Below are positions 1-6,875 of a stretch of 29,037 nt of DNA, in pieces (the first letter of the stretch is position 1; the number at the start of each line of letters is the position of its first letter). Made by a program: the position numbers and the translations under genes. Under the pieces are notes generated by a model. It was given only the letters and a program-made list of their open reading frames with translations. It did not search any database and had not been told where the DNA came from. The stretch is taken from positions 1 to 29,037 of the forward strand of contig CAYLNH010000063.1 of NCBI GenBank assembly GCA_964384625.1. The letters run 5' to 3'. This DNA is from CAYLNH01 sp964384625. GTDB taxonomy: Bacteria; Verrucomicrobiota; Lentisphaeria; JABSQK01.

Positions 1-74
1 GCGCTGATGAAGAAAAAAATTACAGCCTCAGTTTGAGGCGCGGTAAACAGGTACATCATATATATGATACATAT

Positions 75-362
75 ATGCATAAAATTAAGACAATCCAACG
101 ACGGATCAAGGCGATCAAGAAAGAATTGATGAGTCTTGATGAAATGCGGCCCGGTTCGCTGACAGTGCAGACCCGAAGCTGGGGCGGCGAGTATCATCAA
201 CTGAGCTTTTCCCACAATGGAAAAGGTCGAACACAGTACGTGAAGGAGGAAAACGTTGAGACCGTAAAAAGACAGATCGCCAATTACAAGCGATTCAGAG
301 AACTCACGAAAGAGTGGGTGGATTTAGCCCTTCAGGCCGCCATCTTACGAGAGAAGAAATGA
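75..362 (+). CDS. DUF6788-like small basic protein
   Basis: This is a small basic, probably helical protein of about 95 residues. It has a MRPGSL segment, a short beta-like stretch (HQLSFSHNGKGRTQYVKEEN) and a helical end (VKRQIANYKRFRELTKEW). That layout matches what I know of the DUF6788 family, often found beside transposase genes; its biochemical role is unknown. I chose the ATG at 75; a TTG at 33 in the same frame would add 14 residues. Neither has a clear ribosome binding site. The TTG would overlap the stop of an open frame running in from the left edge (1-36, ending ITASV), perhaps the tail of an upstream gene. No transposase is visible, so this may be a leftover of a mobile element. 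It converges on the next gene with a 27-bp gap. Confidence 0.6.
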   Translation: MHKIKTIQRRIKAIKKELMSLDEMRPGSLTVQTRSWGGEYHQLSFSHNGKGRTQYVKEENVETVKRQIANYKRFRELTKEWVDLALQAAILREKK

Positions 363-389
363 CCGAAGAACTCGGTACTGTCAAGTTAC

Positions 390-1073
390 TCAGTCTCGCG
401 TTATATAGTAAATGGCCGCAACGGGGATCATGAGTGTCTTGGAGATGTCGTGCACGGCGTATACCGGCACGCGCCACACCACGGCATACCCCACCTGGAG
501 AATGTAGTTGAAGGGGTGCATCAGGGTGCGGAAGAACTTCGTTCCCGGCTTGGCGTCCGAGGTATATAGCCGGTAGGGGATGATCTCAATCAGCCCCGCA
601 TCGGTCATTTCGAAGGTCCAGGAATTCGTGTAATCGCCGGTTTCCCGTTGCTCCGCGTAATACAGTTGATTGTAGTTGTACTGCGGATAGCCGGAGAAGC
701 GGATCTTCTCCTTGCCTTCCATCTCTTTCTTATACTTGTAAATCGCGTCATTGCGAGCGCCCGGTTTCCCGGGGACCCAGCGTTGTGGATACCAACAGCA
801 ACCGGCCGGCTGGAAGATGATCTCCGGCAGACGCAAATGCAGATACAGCGGGATCCGGCGTTTGGTGTCAATCAATGGCGGGTGCAGGAACGTGTAATCC
901 GTCACCTTGTGGGTACGAGCGTCAAGTGGAGCCTTCAGCGTGTTGCGAAAGCCCGGCCGCCCGACGAACCAGTCACCGAACCCGTCGTACTGATCCATCT
1001 TGTACACCGACGCACACCCAGTCGCCATCATGGCGCCCACTACCGCAACCAACAGAACCAGCACTCGCTTCAT
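390..1073 (-). CDS. predicted lipoprotein, distantly YceK-like
   Basis: This is a 227-residue exported lipoprotein of unknown function. The N-terminus MKRVLVLLVAVVGAMMATGC is a signal peptide with a lipobox (A-T-G-C), so Cys20 would be lipidated and the protein anchored to a membrane. The body is rich in Tyr, Trp and Pro. The C-terminal 45 residues (MHPFNYILQVGYAVVWRVPVYAVHD...) recall the short YceK/DUF1375-type lipoproteins, but the similarity is weak and by eye only. The frame is open upstream to 1208, but the ATG at 1073 is preferred because it begins the signal peptide directly and is preceded by AGAAGAGGG about 7 bases upstream. No functional partner is evident. Confidence 0.72.
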   Translation of the reverse strand: MKRVLVLLVAVVGAMMATGCASVYKMDQYDGFGDWFVGRPGFRNTLKAPLDARTHKVTDYTFLHPPLIDTKRRIPLYLHLRLPEIIFQPAGCCWYPQRWVPGKPGARNDAIYKYKKEMEGKEKIRFSGYPQYNYNQLYYAEQRETGDYTNSWTFEMTDAGLIEIIPYRLYTSDAKPGTKFFRTLMHPFNYILQVGYAVVWRVPVYAVHDISKTLMIPVAAIYYITRD

Positions 1074-1222
1074 CGTCTCAGCCCTCTTCTGTAGTTTCTG
1101 TCCCAACTGCTCCGCAACCAAGTCATCACGGCAGAGCCTGTGTCTCCCGCTCATAGGCAACCTTACACCTTGAAAGCGTAATCTAACGGAAACCGGTCGA
1201 AGTGGCAAGGTCAGCGGGAGAT

Positions 1223-1478
1223 TTCACGTGATGCCCTTTTTTAGATCCCGCAGCCCCGCAACGGCTATGCCTGCGGAATAAACCTTGACCGGCGGTGCTT
1301 GAGGGTCGGTCACCGACATGAATTCCGTGCCACACCCTACACCCTCGTTCTCCTGTCCCCTCTGGTTGGCAGCCAACCAGAGGGGACAGGAGAACGGGAA
1401 CTGGCCGTTTGGTGTAGGTGACCGATCCTGAAACTCCGCATCGCAAGGGTGCGGGATCTTCTGATGACAACACGTGAA
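1223..1478. repeat. 256-bp nested inverted repeat with 25-bp perfect palindrome core
   Basis: The 464-bp gap between the lipoprotein and STAS genes holds a fold-back structure. Arms 1346-1370 and 1372-1396 are perfectly complementary over 25 bases around a single A (left arm ends TGTCCCCTCTGGTTGGC). Further out, in matching order, lie 1306-1314/1417-1425 (TCGGTCACC), 1244-1251/1451-1458 (GATCCCGC) and 1223-1230/1471-1478 (TTCACGTG). The arms therefore look like two diverged inverted copies of one unit of 120-150 bp. No T-run follows the core on either strand, so it is not a typical intrinsic terminator. No convincing gene is seen here. It could be a MITE-like element or a product of replication template switching. 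Confidence 0.8.
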
Positions 1479-1537
1479 TCGTCGAGTCCTTACTATCATC
1501 CCAGGACGGGTTGCCACGCTTCCTGGTATCCAAACGG

Positions 1538-1960
1538 CTACGATTCTTTAACGGCAGCGTCGGATTGTGACTTCTCCCGACAGGTCTCTTTGCCGCACAA
1601 CCATGCCCGTGCCGCATCAATGTCCGTGAAGGCTCCCGTCATCAACCCCCGATTGTGGGCTACGTTATCGCCAAAGACAACATCGTTTCGGCTCGCGGCA
1701 TCCCGCGGCAGTACCCCGGCAATCCGAATCGGGGCGCCCGCGGCCATCTCCACCCAGGAAACGGCAAATTCGTAGAAATCCATCGTGCCCGCCGACTCAT
1801 CCATCTGCAATTCGCGCGCATCGATCACGATCCGGAACACGCGGTTTTCCTGACAGAACGCGAAAAGGGCATCACGACTACTCACATGGTCGTCGTGCCC
1901 CCCTGAGCCGAGCCGCACCTCCACGATGTTCAATTTTCGGTTTAGATTCGTCTCGAACAT
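1538..1960 (-). CDS. STAS/SEC14-like (SpoIIAA-like) domain protein
   Basis: This 140-residue soluble protein resembles the single-domain STAS or STAS/SEC14 group. Supporting segments are a central hydrophobic strand (FRIVIDARELQ, about 42-52), a following helix (TMDFYEFAVSWVEM, 59-72), a second strand (IRIAGVLPRDA, 78-88), and the ending FGDNVAHNRGL...AFTDIDAARAWL (96-121). The last part matches the usual end of this family (nRG..vrvFtd.deAlaWL). Members bind ligands or act in partner switching; the role here is unknown. The C-terminus is a charged tail. It lies downstream of the kinase/phosphatase/vWA genes on the same strand, 133 bp away, but has its own promoter candidate at 2012-2041. An accessory role in that signalling set is possible but unproven. 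Confidence 0.65.
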   Translation of the reverse strand: MFETNLNRKLNIVEVRLGSGGHDDHVSSRDALFAFCQENRVFRIVIDARELQMDESAGTMDFYEFAVSWVEMAAGAPIRIAGVLPRDAASRNDVVFGDNVAHNRGLMTGAFTDIDAARAWLCGKETCREKSQSDAAVKES

Positions 1961-2011
1961 ACTCTCTTCTCACTCGTGTCTGGGGAAATTTCCTGCGGTA
2001 ACACTGGTAAT

Positions 2012-2041
2012 ACAATATCGTTACAACGCGACGGGAGTCAA
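2012..2041 (-). promoter_or_regulatory. sigma70-like promoter for the STAS-like gene
   Basis: On the minus strand, TTGACT (2036-2041) and TATTGT (2012-2017) are separated by 18 bases. They lie about 50 bases upstream of the start codon at 1960. This suggests the STAS-like gene can be transcribed separately from the kinase gene before it. Judged by consensus only. Confidence 0.4.
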
Positions 2042-2093
2042 GGACAATGGCAGTATCCGCACGCTCTTCAACGAGCAGGTCAATAAAGCTCAG

Positions 2094-3782
2094 TTAGGCC
2101 GATTTCACCTGCACGCGCGCGAGAACCGAGCCGTTTACTACGTGCAAGCCTTTGCCGGTCGCCAACAGAATCTGGTCGGCACCGATCGGTGCATCCTCCA
2201 TGGTCCGTACCGTTGCCGCATCGCGAAACACCTCAACCTGGCCATCACCAATCGGCAGGACGCAGATTCCGTTCGGCAACCCCGCCAACGTCAGATTCAT
2301 CTCTTCAACGTCTGCGGCGGCGCGCACTTGATACGACTGGAAGTCCGCTGCGAAGACCAATACAAACCGATGGTATACGCCGTCTTTCTCAGCCAACACC
2401 ACAGCAGCCGTGCCGCGTGACACAGCATTAACAATGCGATACCCGGACAACTCCGGAACCGGACGCACACAACAACGCCCTTCCCCGGCAGGGATCACAA
2501 GGATGCAGTGCTCCAGTGTCTCCTGGATCATGAGACCGTCAAACACGCGGGCATGGCCGGCAACAAAACCACACAACGAACGCTTCGAGACGATCACTCT
2601 CGAACCAACCGACGTCAGCACATGCTCAAACAACGTGTCCTCAAAGACCGAGTACATGACACCTTCGCGATAGAACACGTCATCTGCCGGCTCCGCCTTG
2701 GCTGTGCTGCCGTCGAACGTCTTGAAGCGTAAGGTCTCACCGTCGTACGCCGCCGCCAGCTGGCCCGCGTCCGCAAACAACACCGCTTCCCGGGAACCGG
2801 CGCGCACCGCCACCTTTCTGCCGTTACACCAGATCCCGGACGCCGTAAGAAAGTAGAAGATGCCGCACTGCTGAAACGCATCCAAAATGGGTTCCGACAG
2901 GCGTGCCACCTCGGTGACGCTGTAGTCCGGCGTCGCCTGCAACTGCCGCGGCTGGACAAAGCCGATACACACCGGACCCGATTGATCGGGCCACGGCGGC
3001 ACCGTACGGTCACGATTTGACAGTATGGTCTTGAGCCACTCAGCGTGTGGCTTGGGGATCACCGACAAATCATTGCAGGCCACCGGCAAACCCACACCCG
3101 CATCAAATGCCGAGGCGCCGTCGCGCATCCGCTGCTGCCAGTCGCCCTTCTTGTAGTTCGGGTGCCGCCCCTTGAACGGGTGGATCCCGATGTACAACTG
3201 AAAGGCCAGCACGGCAAACGAATACCAGTCCGACAAGGTCGTGAACCGATTCTTCGTCACCACCGGATCCCGGATGCTCTCCATGATCGCGCCCGCCGGA
3301 AACGACGGTGTCTGATAGCTGTCAACGTCAATAAACACCGCCGCATCCCAAGAGGTCTTGATCAGCACGTTCAACTCGTTCAGGTCCACCACCAGAAAGC
3401 CCTCCTGATGGATCGCCGAAATGCTCTGCTGCATGTCCTTCAGCAAGTCGATCGCCGTTGACAACTCAACCCCGTGCCGGCGTTTGAAGCCGTTGGCGAA
3501 CAAACGACAGAGGGGCTCGGCATTGCGGCAGAACTCCATGACATAGCCGACCGCGTTATCCTTGCGGTCCAGTAACACGTCTAACGGCTTCAGCACGTCT
3601 GCAACCGACAACTGCGCCAGTTCCCGCAGTTTCGCCTCGGGCACCATGGCTGCCGGATTGTGGTAGATCTTCAACGCGTACCCGCGATGCCGGAACACCG
3701 ACGCCTGGCCGCCCTTGCCGATGAAGTTCTGATTGTCAGTCTTCACCTTTCCCGTCAGCGGGCTGTGGTATGTCGTTTTCAT
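2094..3782 (-). CDS. protein kinase-like protein with beta-rich C-terminal half
   Basis: This 562-residue protein is a Ser/Thr kinase-like enzyme of the kind found with PP2C and vWA (TerY-like) genes. The kinase half covers about 15-290. It has a glycine loop GKGGQASV (22-29), the ATP lysine in ALKIY (Lys38), a catalytic loop VVDLNELN (Asp133, Asn138) and a metal-binding DVD (152-154) in place of DFG. The catalytic loop lacks the usual His-Arg before Asp. The segment SDWYSFAVLAFQLYIGIHPF fits helix F. The remaining 270 residues are a run of short beta strands without a recognised motif, possibly propeller-like. There is no signal peptide or membrane helix, so it is probably cytoplasmic. Its ATG lies inside the PP2C gene (47-bp overlap), implying translational coupling: one enzyme adds and the other removes the same phosphates. 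Confidence 0.85.
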   Translation of the reverse strand: MKTTYHSPLTGKVKTDNQNFIGKGGQASVFRHRGYALKIYHNPAAMVPEAKLRELAQLSVADVLKPLDVLLDRKDNAVGYVMEFCRNAEPLCRLFANGFKRRHGVELSTAIDLLKDMQQSISAIHQEGFLVVDLNELNVLIKTSWDAAVFIDVDSYQTPSFPAGAIMESIRDPVVTKNRFTTLSDWYSFAVLAFQLYIGIHPFKGRHPNYKKGDWQQRMRDGASAFDAGVGLPVACNDLSVIPKPHAEWLKTILSNRDRTVPPWPDQSGPVCIGFVQPRQLQATPDYSVTEVARLSEPILDAFQQCGIFYFLTASGIWCNGRKVAVRAGSREAVLFADAGQLAAAYDGETLRFKTFDGSTAKAEPADDVFYREGVMYSVFEDTLFEHVLTSVGSRVIVSKRSLCGFVAGHARVFDGLMIQETLEHCILVIPAGEGRCCVRPVPELSGYRIVNAVSRGTAAVVLAEKDGVYHRFVLVFAADFQSYQVRAAADVEEMNLTLAGLPNGICVLPIGDGQVEVFRDAATVRTMEDAPIGADQILLATGKGLHVVNGSVLARVQVKSA

Positions 3783-4596
3783 CGCTCACCTCGCAGATTG
3801 ACGCGCACGACACGTCATCAAATGGTTGCTGCCCCGCCGCCAGAGAGGTCTTCATCGCCTTACGAAAACGGCGTTCCACGTATTTCCCGCGCCGGCTCTT
3901 GAACGCCGAAAACTCCTCGGCCAAGGCCACGCCGCCGACGACATTCATCTCCTGATCACGGAACGCACCGATGCCGTCGGAAAAGGCGGTCAGGGCGAAC
4001 CCAGGGCCAACATCATCCACAGCCGCGGACGCGAAGAACGCCGGAGCCACACTTGCACTCCGCCGTCTCTTCGTTCCGCTTGCATGCACGACCAGATCGC
4101 CGCCGAATTCGGTCTCGTACTCACGGCAGCGCGCCGTATCGAGTGCATACGACGGATAGAACGGTGCGCCGGAGGGGTACTCCAACATAACGACCCCGCC
4201 CATCGCCGGCGGCAGACAAAGCACACCGTCGCCCCAGGCCACGGCATACACGCGGCGACCGTCGCAAGCCAGCCCAATCAGTGTCGCGTCCAGACAGCCC
4301 GGTGGAATCCCCAGTGACCGACGCGCCAGCCGCAAGCGCCGCAACAGGTTCTTCTGCAGGCGCTCAACCACGAACGTCGAACGCGCCAGTTCCCGGCGCA
4401 TCGCCGTCAGCAAGGCAAAACTCACCACGCGGGCGCCCACATCCGAATGCGCCGCCGACGAACAGCCGTCCGCCAGGATCGCACAGATACATGATCGGCC
4501 GTTGACTCGTCCTCTGGCTGCCACGGCGAAGTCCTGGCACGGATGGTGCGGCGTTCCCGCGTAGTAAGCATCACAGTTGTACATTCGATCGGTCAT
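3736..4596 (-). CDS. PP2C-family protein phosphatase
   Basis: This 286-residue metal-dependent Ser/Thr phosphatase shows the family's metal-binding motifs: LADGCSSAAHSDVGAR near 41-56, CLDATLIG followed by AWGDG around 101-123, TAFSDGIGAF near 200, and PFDDVSCA near the C-terminus. Length and motif order fit stand-alone PP2C enzymes and it has no membrane segment. It overlaps the start of the kinase gene by 47 bp and follows the vWA gene on the same strand. It most likely reverses phosphorylation made by the neighbouring kinase. I use the first ATG; a second in-frame ATG lies four codons in, and neither has a strong Shine-Dalgarno sequence. The leader is unusual: from 10 bases upstream it consists of heptamer repeats. 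Confidence 0.9.
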   Translation of the reverse strand: MTDRMYNCDAYYAGTPHHPCQDFAVAARGRVNGRSCICAILADGCSSAAHSDVGARVVSFALLTAMRRELARSTFVVERLQKNLLRRLRLARRSLGIPPGCLDATLIGLACDGRRVYAVAWGDGVLCLPPAMGGVVMLEYPSGAPFYPSYALDTARCREYETEFGGDLVVHASGTKRRRSASVAPAFFASAAVDDVGPGFALTAFSDGIGAFRDQEMNVVGGVALAEEFSAFKSRRGKYVERRFRKAMKTSLAAGQQPFDDVSCASICEVSDENDIPQPADGKGED

Positions 4597-4606
4597 GGCT
4601 ATCGGG

Positions 4607-4733
4607 GTTTCAGGTGTCGAGTTTCAGGTTTCAGGTGTCGGGTGTCGCGGGGTCAGGTTTCAGGTGTCAGGTTTCAGGTGTCAGGTTTCAGGTGTCGGGT
4701 TTCGGGTTTCAGGTGTCGGGTGTCGCGGGGTCC
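4607..4733. repeat. heptamer repeat array 1 (GTTTCAG/GTGTCAG)
   Basis: About 17 consecutive 7-bp units, mainly GTTTCAG, GTGTCAG, GTGTCGG and GTTTCGG, fill the start of the vWA-PP2C spacer. They are interrupted twice by GTGTCGCGGGGTC. On the coding strand of the neighbours they read CTGAAAC and CTGACAC. They end 10 bases before the PP2C start codon and so would form its mRNA leader. Short open frames here are repeat artefacts. Confidence 0.85.
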
Positions 4734-4771
4734 CTCGACGGCGTATTGACTTTTTGCCGAGCCGCAACTCC

Positions 4772-4825
4772 TCACGCTGAAGGCGTGATAGTCTCAAGCC
4801 TGGGGTTGGCGGAGCCTACCCCAGG
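4772..4825. repeat. two-hairpin intergenic element
   Basis: The rest of the 310-bp vWA-PP2C spacer holds two hairpins and no gene. The first is TCACGC-TGAAG-GCGTGA (4772-4788). The second has arms CCTGGGGT (4799-4806) and ACCCCAGG (4818-4825), continuing after a T-T mismatch into GGC/GCC with a GGA loop. A second ACGCTGAAGGC-like stretch follows near 4848. From memory, 'cgctgaaggcg' followed by a CC-TGGG hairpin resembles interspersed repeats in planctomycete and verrucomicrobial genomes; this needs a genome search. Confidence 0.5.
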
Positions 4826-4906
4826 TTTGTATGGCAAAACCGAGCAACGCTGAAGGCTTTGCAGTAGCCTCTGTTGGATTAGCGGCTGCAGTTTTGTCAA
4901 GCTGCT

Positions 4907-5629
4907 CTAGAACGTCAATGTCACACTGGCCTGGCCGCTGCCAAGACTCTGGCTCTGACTGGAGATGCTCTGGGACACGAACGCTGCCAGCCGGGCCAAC
5001 GTCTTATGGCTGGCGTCCGCCAAGTCCACGTATTGGTCCAGTTGCGCCTCGTTCTTCAGCACGTCCAGGTAATCCCGGTCAACGGCAACGCCAATGAGAA
5101 TGACCAGCAGCGACTCCAACGCTTCCTGTTGGATGATCCGCTCCCGGAGTTGACGGATCTTGTGCGGCGTGAAGCGCGACGCGTTGTCGGCGCCATCGGT
5201 GATGACAAAGACGATGCCGTTCACCTCAAAATCCTGGTCCGCCAGGATCTTGCCGTAGTCGCCAACCGATTCGGCCAGCGCGTACAGACTGTCGTACAGC
5301 GCCGTACAACCGCCGATGTTCAGCACGTTGGCGTAGTCTTTCGGCTGCAGCAGGCTGAGCAATTTGAAGCCGTGTGTCTCGGTGATGTTGTCGTCGAACT
5401 GGATCAGACGCAGCAGCAGGTTCTCACTGCGCGGCGATTTTTGACAGCTCCCAAGGATCTCCTTGAGGCACTTCTCCATATCTTTCTTATAGTTGGCGAC
5501 GGATCCGCTGACATCGCAGGCGATACCCACCAGCGTGTACTCGGCAGCTCCCAGATCGTCGATCGGTGTCACCGCAAACCGGTAGCCGGATGCGGCCTTC
5601 AAAAGGTCGTCTGAGTTAAGTAATGGCAT
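4907..5629 (-). CDS. vWA domain protein, TerY-like
   Basis: This 240-residue von Willebrand factor A protein has an intact metal-ion adhesion site: DVSGS (Asp39, Ser41, Ser43), Thr109 in GGCTALYD, and Asp145 in VITDGADNAS. Size and motifs fit TerY-like proteins, which are small cytoplasmic vWA proteins coded beside a PP2C phosphatase and a kinase (the TerY-P triad). That same trio occurs here in the order vWA, PP2C, kinase. It has no signal peptide or membrane helix; its end is Ser/Gln-rich. It probably acts as a metal-dependent scaffold or as the phosphorylated partner. The start is supported by GGAGG 9 bases upstream. No ter genes for the tellurite-resistance core are in the window, so a tellurite role is not implied. 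Confidence 0.87.
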   Translation of the reverse strand: MPLLNSDDLLKAASGYRFAVTPIDDLGAAEYTLVGIACDVSGSVANYKKDMEKCLKEILGSCQKSPRSENLLLRLIQFDDNITETHGFKLLSLLQPKDYANVLNIGGCTALYDSLYALAESVGDYGKILADQDFEVNGIVFVITDGADNASRFTPHKIRQLRERIIQQEALESLLVILIGVAVDRDYLDVLKNEAQLDQYVDLADASHKTLARLAAFVSQSISSQSQSLGSGQASVTLTF

Positions 5630-5643
5630 TGCTCAGTCCTCCA

Positions 5644-5671
5644 GTGTTCGGTATTGAGTACTCGGATGCTG
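5644..5671. repeat. heptamer repeat array 2 (GTGTTCG GTATTGA GTACTCG GATGCTG)
   Basis: Four 7-bp units lie immediately upstream of the vWA ribosome binding site. Three begin with GT and have T or C at position 4. They share the 7-bp period with the arrays at 4607-4733 and 5744-5839 but not their exact sequence. This array is short, so chance cannot be excluded on its own. Confidence 0.45.
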
Positions 5672-5726
5672 TGGTCGACACGTGCTGACGCTCGCGCTCG
5701 ACCGTGTCTCGGTCTGCCGCGCCGTA

Positions 5727-5741
5727 GCCTTGCGCGAAGGC
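5727..5741. other. hairpin GCCTT-GCGCG-AAGGC
   Basis: A perfect 5-bp stem with a 5-base loop sits between the two heptamer arrays upstream of the vWA gene. It lacks a T-run. It is probably part of the repetitive spacer rather than a terminator for the isochorismatase-fold gene. Confidence 0.35.
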
Positions 5742-5743
5742 CG

Positions 5744-5839
5744 GTGTTTCGTGTTCCGCGTTTTGTGTCCCGTCCCACATCTCGTGTACCGTGTACCGTG
5801 TTCCGCATCTTGTGTTCCGCATCTCGTGTCTCGTGTTCC
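5744..5839. repeat. heptamer repeat array 3 (GTGTTCC/GTGTACC/GCATCTY)
   Basis: About 13 near-consecutive 7-bp units (GTGTTTC, GTGTTCC, GTGTCCC, GTGTACC, GCATCTT, GCATCTC, GTGTCTC) occupy the spacer between the isochorismatase-fold gene and the vWA gene. The phase slips once, near 5779. There is no credible gene in this 224-bp spacer. Confidence 0.8.
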
Positions 5840-5853
5840 GAGGCCCCGCCGTG

Positions 5854-6678
5854 CTACGCAGCGTAGTCGACCGTGGTCGTGACGCGCATGCCGCGTTGGG
5901 TCATCTCCTTGACGAAGTCGTCGCCTTGCGCTTCGAAGCCGGGGACGTTGGAACAGGTGTCCTCGAGCAGCACAAACTTCGCGATGTTCTCTTCGCCGAA
6001 CGTATTGGCGATGTCGCGGATCGTGTTGGCCACGCAGTGACTCAACGCCTCGCCGGTGATCAGGATGTCGGCGATCTCAGGATCCTGCAGCATGCGGATG
6101 ATCTCCATGTTCAACTGCGTTCCCGGATCACCGGGATCCTCGACGTCGGCGCGGACCGCGCCGTAGTGCTCCGTCTTGTAGTTGGAGCCCTTGGTCACGT
6201 AGTTGACCAGACCGATGCGCGTCTCCTGCCACTCCTGCAGCGCCTGGAAGAAATCAGCCTGTACCGCCGCACCCGGGCTGCCGATCAGACAGTGCTGCGG
6301 CCAGATGCACAGCGCATAACGCCCGTCGTCTTTGAGTTTGCGCGTGTAGTGCAAACCCCATGGCACACGGCCTTCGGCCGGATCGTTGTAGAGCAACGGC
6401 CGCACCGTCCGATACTCCCCGCGTTCCACGGCATCATCGGTGATGATGGTAAACGGATCCGGGTGTTTCCCATTCTGATCCAGCCACATCACGCCGTGAG
6501 CGATGTGCAGCGGCAAGTGCGAATCCAACGTCACGTGGATCTCATCAATTCGTTTGACCATGGCCTTGAGAAAGGTCGCGAGCCGCGCCATGTCCTGGTC
6601 GGCCCCGGGTACGAACAGTGCCCCGTTCGGCGTGCAGAAATCATTCTGCGGATCGATTGCGAGCAAGTGGACTTTCAT
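5854..6678 (-). CDS. isochorismatase-fold cysteine hydrolase (nicotinamidase-like)
   Basis: This 274-residue cytoplasmic enzyme belongs to the isochorismatase/nicotinamidase fold. Its catalytic triad is visible: Asp9 (AIDPQNDF), Lys163 (VTKGS) and Cys215 (EALSHCVANTI). A metal site like that of PncA is suggested by Asp52-x-His54 and His61 (TLDSHLPLHIAH). Nicotinamidases hydrolyse nicotinamide to nicotinate; this protein is 60-80 residues longer than typical PncA, so another amide or ester substrate is possible. The start at 6678 is chosen over 6723 because AAGGAGG sits about 9 bases before it and the sequence there begins the first beta strand. A TTGACA promoter overlapped by a palindrome lies upstream, suggesting repression by a dedicated regulator not in the window. 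Confidence 0.83.
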   Translation of the reverse strand: MKVHLLAIDPQNDFCTPNGALFVPGADQDMARLATFLKAMVKRIDEIHVTLDSHLPLHIAHGVMWLDQNGKHPDPFTIITDDAVERGEYRTVRPLLYNDPAEGRVPWGLHYTRKLKDDGRYALCIWPQHCLIGSPGAAVQADFFQALQEWQETRIGLVNYVTKGSNYKTEHYGAVRADVEDPGDPGTQLNMEIIRMLQDPEIADILITGEALSHCVANTIRDIANTFGEENIAKFVLLEDTCSNVPGFEAQGDDFVKEMTQRGMRVTTTVDYAA

Positions 6679-6737
6679 CTCTTGGTCCTCCTTCGTCTTC
6701 GGGTTACCGTTCTCGGTCGTCACTTCGTGTGTTTTCT

Positions 6738-6772
6738 ACACTTAGCTTAGTGTATACCTAACAATATGTCAA
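6738..6772 (-). promoter_or_regulatory. promoter with overlapping palindromic operator
   Basis: On the minus strand a perfect -35 TTGACA (6767-6772) is followed after 17 bases by TAAGCT (6744-6749) as -10. The palindrome ACACTTAGCTTAGTGT (6738-6753, 7 of 8 pairs) covers the -10 box. This layout is typical of a repressor site controlling the isochorismatase-fold gene starting at 6678. Confidence 0.5.
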
Positions 6773-6875
6773 GAGCGCGGACGAAGATTCGCGGAAGATT
6801 CTTTCAGCGGGAGGTGGATGATACAGGATCCGGCGGAACTGCCGTAAGCACTGATAGACACCGAAAGGTCGGCTC

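Noticed and set aside
1346..1396. The 25-bp palindrome considered as an intrinsic terminator
   Set aside because: No T-run follows on either strand and the one-base loop is atypical. Rho-independent termination is not supported, although the stem could still affect RNA.
1183..1620. Minus-strand open frames of 145 and 97 codons in the gap after the STAS-like gene
   Set aside because: They cross the inverted repeat and overlap the STAS-like gene in another frame. They lack a ribosome site and any domain.
4607..4733. Heptamer array considered as a CRISPR array
   Set aside because: There are no unique spacers; units are contiguous 7-mers and no cas genes are near.
4543..4853. Three overlapping short open frames rich in VSGFRC/FQVSG repeats
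   Set aside because: They are translations of the heptamer array in three frames, not proteins.
5006..5614. Plus-strand open frame across the vWA gene
   Set aside because: It is antisense to the vWA gene, whose metal-site motifs are intact.
4907..5629. vWA gene considered as a tellurite-resistance terY
   Set aside because: No terB, terC, terD, terE or terZ genes accompany it. Only the signalling triad pattern is supported.
5791..6750. Plus-strand open frame of 319 codons
   Set aside because: It begins inside the heptamer array and then runs antisense to the isochorismatase-fold gene.
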